DNA of 52,379 nt from Alteromonas salexigens (GTDB lineage Bacteria; Pseudomonadota; Gammaproteobacteria; Enterobacterales; Alteromonadaceae): the NCBI RefSeq assembly GCF_025628895.1, contig NZ_JAOTJC010000004.1, positions 1 to 52,379 of the forward strand. Reading direction: 5' to 3'. This document shows, piece after piece, positions 1-8,852 of this stretch. A program made the translations under genes and the position numbers. The notes under the pieces are model-generated. The model did no database searches. It saw only the letters and a program-made list of their open reading frames with translations, and was not told the DNA's origin. The stretch's first letter is position 1, and every line of letters starts with the position of its first letter.

Positions 1-2
1 GG

Positions 3-364
3 TATGGATTTAAAACACCTTGGGAGATGAAGAATGATTATGCGTGATCAATGTTGCACTTGGGAGTTGATACTAAGAACCATAATGCGACTACGAAAAG
101 CTTTCTAACTCTCTAAAATGGAGACATGTCACATTCGAACCACCGAAAATTGATTTTACATGGGAGAGAGAGTGGCGCATTGAGTCTGAACGTCTAAAAA
201 TTGCTCCAGAAGAAGTAACCTTTATTGTGTCACATGAGGGTTATGGGCAATGTCTAAGTACAACCTATTATTCGAAGGAATATCGAGAGGTTGTATATGC
301 AGTACCAGAAGATGAACCATCATCTCATTTATTACCAAAAAACTATAATTTCATGGTAATTTGA
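3..364 (+). pseudogene. broken cassette gene, 5' part outside or frameshifted
   Basis: The frame that ends at the stop at 362-364 is open only from 86 and has no start codon in front of a clearly coding-like stretch. That stretch includes TWEREWRI and a hydrophobic tail ending NYNFMVI. A second frame (positions 3-47) gives another plausible fragment, YGFKTPWEMKNDYA, so the gene has probably suffered at least one frameshift near 45-86, and it is cut by the window edge. The EREWR-type motif recalls DUF2971-like proteins often found near defence genes, but this is only a resemblance. No attC lies between it and the next gene, so the two may share one cassette. Confidence 0.45.
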
Positions 365-408
365 AAATATAACAAACCATGTAAGTGGGACAATAACAAG
401 GATGTCTT

Positions 409-807
409 ATGATTAAAGGTGACACCGTTCACGAAAGAAAATTATCGCTAGCTGAAATAGTGAAGGACCATTTGAAGAAATTGGGGAAAAATGCTGAATT
501 AGCATTCAACCAATCAAACTCAGCAGGTCACACTGATAGAGTGCTGGTTAAAAGTGACATTGGAACAATTCACTTAACTACTACATCTTCGAATGACCCA
601 AATGCTTCGCTCGTAACAGGCGGATTCATTGAGAAGGAGCAGGATTTTATAAAAGATAAATCGTTCATCTGCTACGGCTGGGTCGCTAAGGATAAAAGAA
701 CGTTTATCATGTTTGTTGAGCCGGAAAATATTGTTGGGCTAGAGGGTATTTCGAAGCAACAGATTACTCAGTTGCGAAACAGGGAATTCAGCACAGTTGT
801 CGCCTAA
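409..807 (+). CDS. hypothetical cassette protein, 132 aa
   Basis: This soluble protein matches no family I recognise. It starts at ATG 409 behind an AAGGA ribosome site (398-402). It has no signal peptide or membrane segment. The N-terminal third is lysine-rich and likely helical; the rest alternates short hydrophobic strands (DIGTIHLTTTSS, FICYGWVAKDKRTFIMFVEP) and suggests a small alpha/beta fold. The stop codon TAA is the TAA inside the attC core that follows, a typical compact cassette arrangement. Codon use is AT-rich, unlike the chromosomal genes right of 5500. Confidence 0.7.
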   Translation: MIKGDTVHERKLSLAEIVKDHLKKLGKNAELAFNQSNSAGHTDRVLVKSDIGTIHLTTTSSNDPNASLVTGGFIEKEQDFIKDKSFICYGWVAKDKRTFIMFVEPENIVGLEGISKQQITQLRNREFSTVVA

Positions 808-909
808 CAACCCAATAAACTCACTTGCTCCGCTCGCTGGGACACAAACACGCAGGGCCGCATCACTATTTTGCCCTACGCGTTTGCGCCCGTTATTGGA
901 GCGTTAGTT
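802..909 (+). other. attC recombination site 1
   Basis: The R'' core GCCTAAC (802-808) overlaps the stop of the preceding gene, and an R' core GTTAGTT lies at 903-909, one base off the GTTRRRY consensus. Between them is an imperfect palindrome with the CGCTCGCTGGGAC and GCCGCATCACT blocks that recur in the other sites here. Length about 108 bp, VCR-like. The orientation puts the integrase to the left of the window. Confidence 0.8.
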
Positions 910-913
910 GCCA

Positions 914-1237
914 ATGGAAGGTTTGAACATCAAAGAAGTTAGACAAAGTGTTGAACACAAGCCTCTTGTGCTTATCGTTGTTTCATTCATATCAACGCTA
1001 GTTTGTACATTAGGAACTTTCGGGATTTATTGGCTTCACTTTGGAGGCTTTTTTGCTTATGAGGGTGGGTATTTTTTAGCTCCTGCGGTCTTTATAAGTC
1101 CTTTCTTCATTCCTCCGCTAATTTACTATTTCGTATGGCCAATGCAGAGAGCAAATAAACTACTCAAAATATTTTTCCTAATACCATCTTTTCTTTTGAT
1201 GCTGTTCGTGTTTTATTATTTCTCATTCTATAGATGA
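914..1237 (+). CDS. small integral membrane cassette protein
   Basis: A protein of 107 residues from ATG 914, only four bases after the attC R' core; a TTG at 908 in the same frame is less likely. It has three or four hydrophobic segments (VLIVVSFISTLVC, an aromatic FGGFFAYEGGYFLAPAVFISPFF stretch given here in part as FISPFFIPPLIYYF, and IFFLIPSFLLMLFVFYYF) joined by short charged loops, so it is an inner-membrane protein. No conserved motif lets me name it. It ends just before attC 2, which makes it a single-gene cassette. Confidence 0.7.
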   Translation: MEGLNIKEVRQSVEHKPLVLIVVSFISTLVCTLGTFGIYWLHFGGFFAYEGGYFLAPAVFISPFFIPPLIYYFVWPMQRANKLLKIFFLIPSFLLMLFVFYYFSFYR

Positions 1238-1249
1238 TTTGACAGTGGC

Positions 1250-1351
1250 AACTAACAAAACACTAAAGGCGCTCGCGCTGCTCGCTGGGACGCTAATACA
1301 TGGGCTGCGTCACTTCGTTCCTAATTTTAGCCCCTTGGTGGGAAGTTAGGC
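1250..1351 (+). other. attC recombination site 2
   Basis: R''-like AACTAAC at 1250-1256 (one mismatch to RYYYAAC) and a perfect GTTRRRY core, GTTAGGC, at 1345-1351. The interior carries the shared GCTCGCTGGGACG and GGGCTGCGTCACTTCG blocks. About 102 bp. Confidence 0.8.
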
Positions 1352-1413
1352 TTTTCTGCTCCGAGCTTAACTCTAACTAAAATTGGAGCAATTAATAATA
1401 AAAAGGAATTAAA

Positions 1414-1677
1414 ATGAAAAATATGTTTTTCTTTGAATCAATGCTAACCCCTAAAATAATAACTTTTGTATATTGGTTATTATTGTTAGCTGCTGTAGTT
1501 TCTGGAATCGGCACGATGTTCAGTGGGTATGGCGGTTTAACTTTTGCAACATTTATGTCCGGTTTATTTATCGGTGCAGGTGGCGCTGTAGGCGCAAGAA
1601 TTTGGTGTGAGTTAATGATTGTCTTATTCAAAATTAACGCTAACATTCAGGAAATATCTGATAATCCTAAAGCATAG
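1414..1677 (+). CDS. DUF4282 family membrane protein
   Basis: An 87-residue protein that fits DUF4282 over its whole length. The N-terminal FFESMLTPKIITFVYWL leads into a first membrane helix, a glycine-rich turn (GGLTFATFMSGLFIG) begins the second, and the family's hallmark ending RIWCELMIVLFKINANIQEI follows. The function of the family is unknown; members are small two-helix inner-membrane proteins. The start ATG 1414 has AAGGA nine bases upstream (1401-1405). It is a single-gene cassette: attC 3 begins 10 bp after the stop. The opposite frame also reads open for 84 codons but is a shadow. Confidence 0.85.
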   Translation: MKNMFFFESMLTPKIITFVYWLLLLAAVVSGIGTMFSGYGGLTFATFMSGLFIGAGGAVGARIWCELMIVLFKINANIQEISDNPKA

Positions 1678-1686
1678 TTGAACAAA

Positions 1687-1770
1687 GCCTAACAAGACCT
1701 TCAAACGGACAAAAAACAGCTGGCTTTTTCTAGTGCCTCGCTAATTTCAGCCAGCTATCTTATTGCCTCT
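1687..1770 (+). other. attC site 3, truncated by the insertion sequence
   Basis: R'' GCCTAAC lies at 1687-1693 and is followed by an attC-like arm pair (CAGCTGGC near 1718 and GCCAGCT at 1750). The right end stops at the IS terminus before any GTTRRRY core appears, so the R' part and cleavage point are missing. The site should no longer recombine normally. Confidence 0.7.
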
Positions 1771-1798
1771 TGTAGTGGCAGACTAAACCCGAACACCG
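1771..1798 (+). repeat. IS left terminal inverted repeat
   Basis: It begins TGTAGTGGCAGACTAAACCC and pairs with the right end (2981-3008) at most of its 28 positions. The outer eight bases and the AAACCCG core are identical. Confidence 0.8.
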
Positions 1799-1837
1799 TT
1801 TTAAGTGGTAGCATTACACTTAATTACGAGGTGTTCA

Positions 1838-3008
<1,171 letters not shown>

Positions 3009-3010
3009 GT

Positions 3011-3424
3011 AGAGGCGCTCAAACTCTGGATTTTGTTAAGTCAATTTTGAGTAAACGTTTAGCTAATTATGACTTTGATAATTTGCTCTTAGTTGGCCAC
3101 TCAAACGGTGGTGATATTTCTTCCTGGTTAGGGAATGAAAATAAGCCTTACATTAAATCATTAATTACTTTAGATCATAGGCGTGTTCCTTTGCCTAGAG
3201 ATACAGATTTAAAAGTATTGTCTATTCGGGCTAGCGACTTTCCAGCAGATAAAGGTGTTTTGCCTTCAGAATCAGCGCAAGGCAACATTTGCGTAGTTAA
3301 AATTCCAGATTCTCGGCATAATGATATTTCGGATTACGGCCCCGACTGGTTAAAAGATAAAATTAATTTATTAGTTCGTGGTTACTTGCTTGAGCAGTCG
3401 TGTTTGGCGCTTAAGAAAGCCTAA
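3011..3424 (+). pseudogene. alpha/beta hydrolase, 5' end removed by the IS
   Basis: The frame is open from the IS edge (RGAQTLDFVKSILSKR...) and contains the nucleophile elbow GHSNGG with its serine, then a late HN pair (SRHNDIS) that could supply the catalytic histidine. The N-terminal strand region and oxyanion loop of an alpha/beta hydrolase are missing, so only about 137 residues of an expected 200-250 remain. A TTG (3047) and other internal codons cannot restore a full protein. The stop lies inside the following attC core, so this was the gene of a cassette. The missing part was probably lost together with the end of attC 3. Confidence 0.75.
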
Positions 3425-3521
3425 CAAAGCCATTAAGCATAAGGTCACAAAAAGCTTGGCTTGTGCTCCTTCGTCGCTAAGTTTAGCCAAGCCTTTTGTG
3501 CCGCTTATGGCGGCGTTGGTA
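3419..3521 (+). other. attC recombination site 4
   Basis: R'' GCCTAAC at 3419-3425 overlaps the stop of the hydrolase remnant, and R' GTTGGTA lies at 3515-3521. The interior forms a long palindrome (AAAAAGCTTGGCT with AGCCAAGCCTTTT). About 103 bp. Confidence 0.75.
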
Positions 3522-3589
3522 TGTCTAAGTTGTGGTTCTAAACACGGCCCAATTTTGACTCTCGCGAACTCAAACCAGATGAGGTGGTC

Positions 3590-4339
3590 ATGCGAAATCC
3601 ATTCTTCCACGGCGTTGGCGGAGTTTTAAGCGCAGATATTGCGGTGCCGGATCACGAGCGGGAACTCGGTTTCTACTCGCAGGTTCTTACGACGGGGCCA
3701 GCTCCGCTGTGGCGAGACGATTTGACCAACAACAAAGGCACGCCGGTCATCGGCCTAGGGGTACGTACACCTGAGTACAAAGCCCTCCCACTGCAGTGGA
3801 TGCCGCACATCCAGGTTTCCGATGTCGACGCGAGCGCGGCGCGTACGCTCGAGCTAGGAGGTCAGGAGCTGTTTCACGCCAAAGGCGACAACGGGAAACG
3901 TCAGTGGGCAGTTTTAGTTGACCCCGCTGGCGCAGCATTCGGTGTAATCCCCGTAGTAGAAGACGAATCGAACGATGCAAGTCATCTCGACAGTATTGGT
4001 TGCATTTCCTGGCTCTCACTCGTGGTCTCGGACGTTTCGATGATGTGTGAATTCTACGAGCAGGTCGTTGGATGGTCGTCGGCCTCGGCCGATACAGAAG
4101 GTAGGTTCGAAATGCGGCGACCTGATGGTGTCGCCGTGGCGGAAATCTGCACAATGAATGACGTCAATGAGGGGATCCCTTCCGTCTGGATACTTAGTCT
4201 GCCCGTCGATGACTTCGACGAGAGCCTTCGACAAGTTCGCGCGGGCGGAGGTGAGATCGTCAAGGAAGTAACTGGAGCTGGAGACGCCGTCATTCGGGAC
4301 CCGGTGGGTGTCTACATAGCATTGCAGTCCAAGAAGTGA
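3590..4339 (+). CDS. tandem VOC (glyoxalase/bleomycin-resistance fold) protein
   Basis: A 249-residue protein made of two vicinal-oxygen-chelate domains: residues 1-125 (DIAVPDHERELGFYSQVL ... AVLVDPAGAAFGVI) and 135-249 (WLSLVVSDVSMMCEFYEQVV ... VIRDPVGVYIALQ). Each has the beta-alpha-beta-beta-beta layout, and the pair resembles COG3324-type proteins. Members bind a metal and a small substrate, but the substrate here is unknown. Start ATG 3590 has GAGGTGG just upstream; the GTG at 3584 is an alternative. Its base composition is clearly more GC-rich than that of neighbouring cassettes, which points to a different origin. attC 5 follows. Confidence 0.85.
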   Translation: MRNPFFHGVGGVLSADIAVPDHERELGFYSQVLTTGPAPLWRDDLTNNKGTPVIGLGVRTPEYKALPLQWMPHIQVSDVDASAARTLELGGQELFHAKGDNGKRQWAVLVDPAGAAFGVIPVVEDESNDASHLDSIGCISWLSLVVSDVSMMCEFYEQVVGWSSASADTEGRFEMRRPDGVAVAEICTMNDVNEGIPSVWILSLPVDDFDESLRQVRAGGGEIVKEVTGAGDAVIRDPVGVYIALQSKK

Positions 4340-4348
4340 TGCGCGGCG

Positions 4349-4475
4349 GCCTAACAAGCCGTTACAACAGACAATGCTCGGCCGCCTCTGAATGGCATCA
4401 CTATGCTGCTGCGCAAAGCTCTACAGTTGTCAGTCTGGTTTTCTTTAGTGGTTGTAGTCCTCTACTTTGTTAAAC
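4349..4475 (+). other. attC-like site 5, right end uncertain
   Basis: A clear R'' GCCTAAC at 4349-4355 lies ten bases after the VOC stop. The best GTTRRRY match is GTTAAAC at 4469-4475, giving a 127-bp site whose internal pairing is weaker than in the others. It may be a degenerate or fused site. Confidence 0.5.
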
Positions 4476-4507
4476 TGCTTTATCTAATTTAACTTCCAAG
4501 GTATTTG

Positions 4508-4726
4508 ATGAGTCAGGAACAACTCAATAATCCTTTGCATGGGCTTACGTTGCAAACGATTCTAACTCGGTTACAAGAGCACTACGGTTGGGATGGTTTA
4601 TATCAACGGGTAAGGGTAAATTGCTTTAGTAATGACCCTTCAATTAAGTCATCATTAAAATTTTTACGAAAAACACAATGGGCTAGGGATAAAGTAGAGA
4701 AGTTGTACATAGATACATTTTCATAA
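4508..4726 (+). CDS. VF530 / DUF2132 family small protein
   Basis: A 72-residue protein that matches the VF530 family (DUF2132) end to end: [27 protein letters not shown], then [20 protein letters not shown] and a final [10 protein letters not shown]. Family structures show a small helical fold proposed to bind nucleic acid; no precise function is known. Start ATG 4508; the TTG at 4505 is the codon before it. Small proteins of this family are common in gammaproteobacteria, here as an apparent integron cassette with attC 6 behind it. Confidence 0.88.
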   Translation: MSQEQLNNPLHGLTLQTILTRLQEHYGWDGLYQRVRVNCFSNDPSIKSSLKFLRKTQWARDKVEKLYIDTFS

Positions 4727-4740
4727 TGGTATGAAGTTGC

Positions 4741-4852
4741 GTTTCACAAGCCACTAAAAGCTCTTGCTTCGCTCGCTAGGAAACTAACAGGTGGGCTGCG
4801 TCGCTTCGCTATTATGCGCTACGTGCCTGCGTCCCTTATCCAGACGTTATAT
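4741..4852 (+). other. attC recombination site 6 (last in the array)
   Basis: R''-like GTTTCAC (4741-4747, one mismatch), R'-like GTTATAT at 4846-4852, and the shared GCTCGCTAGGA and GGGCTGCGTCGCTTCG interior blocks. No later attC is recognisable, so it marks the distal end of the cassette array. Confidence 0.7.
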
Positions 4853-4872
4853 GCGCTACGAGACGAAATTCT

Positions 4873-4929
4873 ATGAATAATAATTTGGAAACGTTAATTA
4901 AAAGAACGAGTTGGATAGCCCCCTGGTGA
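4873..4929 (+). pseudogene. 18-codon start of a truncated gene
   Basis: ATG 4873 opens a frame of 18 codons (MNNNLETLIKRTSW...) that stops at 4929. It sits just behind attC 6, where a cassette gene should begin. The base composition changes sharply after about 4920, which suggests a deletion junction that removed the rest of the last cassette. It could also be a chance ORF. Confidence 0.35.
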
Positions 4930-5023
4930 CTATAGCGCTGCTTCAGCCTTCCCTCGCGCTTGATTCAGCCAGCCTCGTAGATTGGCTTTACTTTGCTTTC
5001 CCTGCCTCGTCGTTTTTTCGCTC

Positions 5024-5200
5024 ATGCATTATGTAAAGCATAAGACCTTGGATCTGCTTGTGGCCAATGCGATCCTGTTGGCCTTTGTCATTTTCACTAG
5101 TGCTTTAGTTTTCCTGGGTAGCGCATCAGATCCGCAGTCGGCGATTGGCGGACAATTGGTATTACCCACCCGGAAAAATAAGGGTGGTGCACGTCGATGA
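5024..5200 (+). CDS. possible small membrane protein
   Basis: A 58-residue frame from ATG 5024 (extendable to a TTG at 4982). It has one hydrophobic helix, LLVANAILLAFVIFTSALVF, followed by a polar tail that overlaps the next gene by 56 bp in another frame. It has no recognised family and no good ribosome site. It may be a real small gene overlapping its neighbour, or the shifted 5' part of that neighbour. Confidence 0.35.
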   Translation: MHYVKHKTLDLLVANAILLAFVIFTSALVFLGSASDPQSAIGGQLVLPTRKNKGGARR

Positions 5201-5501
5201 AGTGCCTTTTCCCTATGAAAACTTTGCGTTAAAAACCTTTGGCGAAGCAGTGGGACTAGTGGGTGAAGGGATCGTTAATAATGCTCAGGTTTTTGGGTAC
5301 TCAATCTACGTTCGCAATGGATTTGAGTTAGACCGGCCGAAACTGGCCCACGAGTTGGTGCATGTGCTGCAGGTTGAACGAGCCAGCTTAGCTAGCGTTG
5401 TAACTCAGCATTTTTCTGATATGGCAGAATTCGGATACGATAAAGCCCCGTTAGAAGTGGAAGCGTCACAAGCCAACAAGACATACAGCGCTGACTGGTA
5501 A
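5145..5501 (+). CDS. HExxH-motif protein, probable metallopeptidase-like
   Basis: A 118-residue protein with AHELVHVLQVER, an HExxH zinc-binding motif in a context like DUF4157-type domains (AHELxHVxQ), preceded by NAQVFGYSIYVRNGF. A glutamate-rich tail (PLEVEASQAN) could give a third ligand. No ATG is available: TTG 5145 is the only plausible start, and the frame is open only from 5109. The protein may therefore be a shortened form of a longer one. Whether it cleaves peptides is unknown. The stop is 41 bp before the next gene on the same strand. Confidence 0.6.
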   Translation: MADNWYYPPGKIRVVHVDEVPFPYENFALKTFGEAVGLVGEGIVNNAQVFGYSIYVRNGFELDRPKLAHELVHVLQVERASLASVVTQHFSDMAEFGYDKAPLEVEASQANKTYSADW

Positions 5502-5542
5502 TACAGCTCGCTATTCGCTGCGCTTGCTCAGGATTATTTACT

Positions 5543-6046
5543 ATGACTGCACAAATCCCAGAAAAGCTTACCAACAATATGCGCGAAGTATCATTCGACG
5601 ATTACGCGCTTTTTGCTATTGGTATTAACGACCCTAAGGGTTTAACCAAATACCAGGGCTACCCGCTTAAACATACGCCCGACAGTGCAAAGTATTCAGA
5701 CTGTACGGCTTGCTGGCGAGGGTTTGTTGCTAACTATGAACTGACACCTGCCGGCGAGATACAGCTGGTTAAATTTGAATACCCCCTTAGCCCTGTTCCC
5801 AGTGAGCCAGATGAAGTACATGAAATATTAAAAGGTGATTTTTGGCTGGAGCTTAGAAAAGGATTTTATGGTGATAAGCTGTTTGTTCCATTTAAAAACG
5901 GAAAGATAATCACGGATAGCACCGAATGGGTAGAAGTCTGCATGAAAACGGCGGACCCTGCCCCTAAGCCGGTTAACAACCGTGCCTTGTTCGGCATTTG
6001 CATTGTGATAGCACTGCTCGTGAGTTACTACTTTTTGCAGTTGTAA
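5543..6046 (+). CDS. hypothetical protein with C-terminal membrane anchor
   Basis: A 167-residue protein from ATG 5543. Residues 1-140 are soluble, with an alternating strand pattern and the elements YSDCTACWRGFVANYEL and GDFWLELRKGFYGDKLF. A single hydrophobic helix near the C-terminus (ALFGICIVIALLVSYYFLQL) would anchor it with the bulk in the cytoplasm. The family is not recognised. It follows the HExxH gene by 41 bp and may be cotranscribed with it. Confidence 0.65.
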   Translation: MTAQIPEKLTNNMREVSFDDYALFAIGINDPKGLTKYQGYPLKHTPDSAKYSDCTACWRGFVANYELTPAGEIQLVKFEYPLSPVPSEPDEVHEILKGDFWLELRKGFYGDKLFVPFKNGKIITDSTEWVEVCMKTADPAPKPVNNRALFGICIVIALLVSYYFLQL

Positions 6047-6165
6047 AGGCGCCTGATGTAACCTGATTGCCAGATTTCGCAGGCTGCCGTCACTTAGGCA
6101 TGTATCTTGGCCTGAGTATCGCAGCGCGTTGTGCGAATGTCAGTTTTTATAAGAGGAATTATTGC

Positions 6166-6648
6166 ATGCGTATCAGGGAGGCAACGGCTTCTGACTTTGA
6201 TCTAATTTGGCCTTTATTCAAAGAGATCGCCCGTGCCGGAGAAACCTATGCATTTGAACCGGACATAACCAAAGAAGCCGCTGAACAGGTTTGGCTTACC
6301 ATCCCGCGCAAAACGTTTATCGCCGAAAAAGACGGGCAGTGCTTAGGCACCTACTATCTGAAAACGAACCAAGCCGGACCCGGTAAGCATGTGTGCAACT
6401 GCGGTTATATGGTATCTGCCCATGCCAGGGGAAAGGGCTTGGCGACCGCAATGTGCGAGCACTCGCAGCAAACAGCGAAAGCGCTTGGATATAAAGCCAT
6501 GCAGTTTAATTATGTCGCCTCGACCAATGACGGGGCTGTCAGGCTGTGGGAAAAGCTCGGTTACGATATCGTCGGGCGGCTTCCAAAGGCGTTTAATCAT
6601 CCGCATAAGGGCTTCGTCGACGCACTGGTGATGTACAAATGGTTATGA
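6166..6648 (+). CDS. GNAT family N-acetyltransferase
   Basis: A 160-residue acyl-CoA-dependent acetyltransferase. The fold begins IREATASDFDLIWPLF, the acetyl-CoA binding loop is ARGKGLATAM (residues 86-95) after strand NCGYMVSAHA, and the tail has AVRLWEKLGYDIVGRLP, typical of GNAT enzymes that act on small molecules or antibiotics of the Pat type. I start at ATG 6166 because AAGAGGAA stands eight bases upstream; the frame itself is open to 6067. The substrate is unknown. Confidence 0.9.
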   Translation: MRIREATASDFDLIWPLFKEIARAGETYAFEPDITKEAAEQVWLTIPRKTFIAEKDGQCLGTYYLKTNQAGPGKHVCNCGYMVSAHARGKGLATAMCEHSQQTAKALGYKAMQFNYVASTNDGAVRLWEKLGYDIVGRLPKAFNHPHKGFVDALVMYKWL

Positions 6649-6801
6649 GGCCCACTAACCAACACCCGGCTATGGGCTCTCCTGACTTAAAGACTTCGTG
6701 TGTAGCGGAAGTGCAGACCAGGCTGGGAAACACACGTTTGAACACACAAGCGAGTGCCGGCACTAAACAGCTAAACTTAGTATGAATATCAGGAAGAGAC
6801 T

Positions 6802-7179
6802 ATGGCCAGTTACATCGATGGATTCGCTTTTCCCATTAAGCGCAGTTGCATAGCAGAATACAAAGAGTTCGCTGCTGAGGTGGCCGAAATTTGGCTGGAA
6901 CATGGGGCACTCAGCTACCAGGAATTCATCGGAGACGATTTGTCTTTACAGGGTACACGCTCATTTACCGATGCCGTAGCAGCCATGGATGAGGAAACCA
7001 TCGTGTTTGGCTGGGTGGAATTTGCCTCCCGTGAGGCTAGGGATCAGGCAAACCACAGGGTGGCCAATGATCCGCGGATGGCGGCACTGGTAGATGCATC
7101 GGATGCTGAGTTTGATGCCAGCCGGATGGCATATGGTGGGTTTAAGCCACTTGTTTCCTCTTCGAAACCAAACCGCTGA
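6802..7179 (+). CDS. DUF1428 family protein (YbaA-like)
   Basis: A 125-residue cytoplasmic protein that fits DUF1428: start MASYIDGFAFPI, then YKEFAAEVAEIWLEHGAL, FGWVEFASREARDQAN and the closing RMAYGGFKPLV. It has a ferredoxin-like dimeric alpha/beta-barrel fold. No biochemical role is established. ATG 6802 follows a GGAAGAG ribosome site. It is a single gene, with about 150 bp before it and 220 bp after it free of genes. Confidence 0.9.
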   Translation: MASYIDGFAFPIKRSCIAEYKEFAAEVAEIWLEHGALSYQEFIGDDLSLQGTRSFTDAVAAMDEETIVFGWVEFASREARDQANHRVANDPRMAALVDASDAEFDASRMAYGGFKPLVSSSKPNR

Positions 7180-7402
7180 GCGCGCTGCACGCGATGCGAG
7201 CAAGCGAAATAGCGGCTCACGAAAGCCAATTTACGACGATGTATTCTTCCATGTTTGTTAAATAGCCAAACACCACGCAGGCAAACGGGGGTAGACCCCC
7301 ATTGCACCTCGCACAAATCGAAGTACTATTTATCTCCTGTCGAGTTAGTCTAAATTACTGAATTTTCTGTAATAGCTTTAGAGTAAAACAGATAAATGAA
7401 GA

Positions 7403-8230
7403 GTGAATCACCGCATGACATTATTACAAAAGCTAGCCTGCTTAGGGCTGTTACTGGGTTTTATCCCGACCGCTGTAGCCCACGATTTCTGGCTGGCGCC
7501 CGGTCAGTATTACTCTGATGAGCCTGCCGCCGTGTCGGTGCAGTTTAAAGTGGGTCATGAAGAAGATGCGGCCAACTGGAACCTCAGCTGGGATAAAATT
7601 GTAGCACTGCGCACTTACAGCGAGGGTGGTATCGCTGATATGGCGGCCAGCATCATTCCCCGCTCGGAATTTATGCCGGGGGTGGCGAAAACGGCTAAGC
7701 TCAAATCTGGTACCCATCTCATTGGTTTTGAAAGCTACCACAGTTTCAGCAGCCTGGAAGCCGAGAAATTTAATAGTTACGCGGAAGAAGAAGGCCTGGC
7801 TGAAATCATCGCCTACCGTGAGAAGAAAGGCCTGACCACCACCCCTGGCACTGAGCTGTTTTCACGCAAAGCAAAAACCATGATACAGGTTGGTGACGCG
7901 CTTTCAGATATCGCCACCACTCCCATTGGCCATACCCTGGAAATTGTGCCGCTGCAGCATCCTGCTGCCATTGAGCCCGGTGACACGCTACCCGTTCAGG
8001 TGTTGTTTAAAGGCGAGCCGCTGGCCAATGCACTGATTGACGCCACGCCGCTGGCGGGGGCAGATCATAAAGAGCAGGCCCTGACCACTGATAATGAGGG
8101 CAAGGCCACGTTCAGGCTTACCGGCAAAGGCCCTGTGAAGCTCAACGTGATCTGGGGGGTGGCACTGCGTAACAATCAGCAGGCCGATTACGAAAGTTAT
8201 TTTTCCAGTTTCACCTTTACAGTCAGGTAG
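7403..8230 (+). CDS. DUF4198 periplasmic protein
   Basis: A secreted protein of about 275 residues: the hydrophobic signal LACLGLLLGFIPTAVA ends before HDFWLAPGQYY, the diagnostic N-terminal motif of DUF4198. The C-terminal half resembles a carboxypeptidase-regulatory or transthyretin-like beta domain (PGDTLPVQVLFKGEPLANALI, then DNEGKATFRLTGKG). Members are often found next to nickel, cobalt or TonB uptake genes, but no such gene is adjacent here. GTG 7403 and ATG 7415 (four codons later) are both possible starts. Confidence 0.88.
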   Translation: MNHRMTLLQKLACLGLLLGFIPTAVAHDFWLAPGQYYSDEPAAVSVQFKVGHEEDAANWNLSWDKIVALRTYSEGGIADMAASIIPRSEFMPGVAKTAKLKSGTHLIGFESYHSFSSLEAEKFNSYAEEEGLAEIIAYREKKGLTTTPGTELFSRKAKTMIQVGDALSDIATTPIGHTLEIVPLQHPAAIEPGDTLPVQVLFKGEPLANALIDATPLAGADHKEQALTTDNEGKATFRLTGKGPVKLNVIWGVALRNNQQADYESYFSSFTFTVR

Positions 8231-8294
8231 TTAATATAATGGCGCAGTAAGTAATAGGACGTGCTGCGCAACGAACTTCTGGGGTTCACCACAC

Positions 8295-8768
8295 ATGCAT
8301 CCTTCCGTACTCAAAATGAGTAACGCGTATTTCCAGGCCAGTGCCCAGCCCGCACGGCCGCTGACGTACTGGCATTTCTGCGATAACGAACACGACGCCA
8401 ATGAATGTGCAGAGCTCGTTTTACGTAATATTAAACAGGCTACCTCCCCCTCGCTGTGGTGGCATCAGGCGCACAACGAACCATTACCCGAGGTGGGCGA
8501 ACTGAATGTGGTGACCAATTGGCAGGGGGAAGCCGTGTGCATCATCGAAACTACGCAGGTATCAATTGTCCCTTTTAACGAAATTTCAGACGAGTATGCT
8601 GCACTGGAAGGGGAAGGTGATAAAAGCCTGACGTACTGGAAGCAGGTACACTGGGATTATTACCACCGCGAACTGACAGGCACCGCCTTTGCGCCGCAAC
8701 ACGATATGCCTATAGTGTGCCATCAGTTTACCGTGGTATTCAAAGACCCCTCTTTATCTGTCGGTTAG
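8295..8768 (+). CDS. ASCH domain protein
   Basis: A 157-residue cytoplasmic protein with an ASCH domain (PUA-like beta barrel). The ATSPSLWWH element, the GELNVVTNWQGEAVCIIETT strand pair and the ending EGEGDKSLTYWKQVHWDYY are typical of the bacterial group. ASCH proteins bind RNA or modified nucleosides; some hydrolyse N4-acetylcytidine. The residues for that activity (K, T, K, E of the short YqfB type) are not aligned here, so the reaction is unknown. ATG 8295 is preferred; ATG 8319 is an alternative. Confidence 0.85.
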   Translation: MHPSVLKMSNAYFQASAQPARPLTYWHFCDNEHDANECAELVLRNIKQATSPSLWWHQAHNEPLPEVGELNVVTNWQGEAVCIIETTQVSIVPFNEISDEYAALEGEGDKSLTYWKQVHWDYYHRELTGTAFAPQHDMPIVCHQFTVVFKDPSLSVG

Positions 8769-8852
8769 CAGCATTTGACCCGCACCTTTTCTGAGGTTTG
8801 CCGTACTATTAAGGTAATTGTATTTATCACGTATCCGCCAAGGGAGGCTGAC

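Noticed and set aside
7287..7300. GGGGG/CCCCC hairpin as terminator of the DUF1428 gene
   Set aside because: It has a short loop and no T run on either strand, and it lies over 100 bp from the stop.
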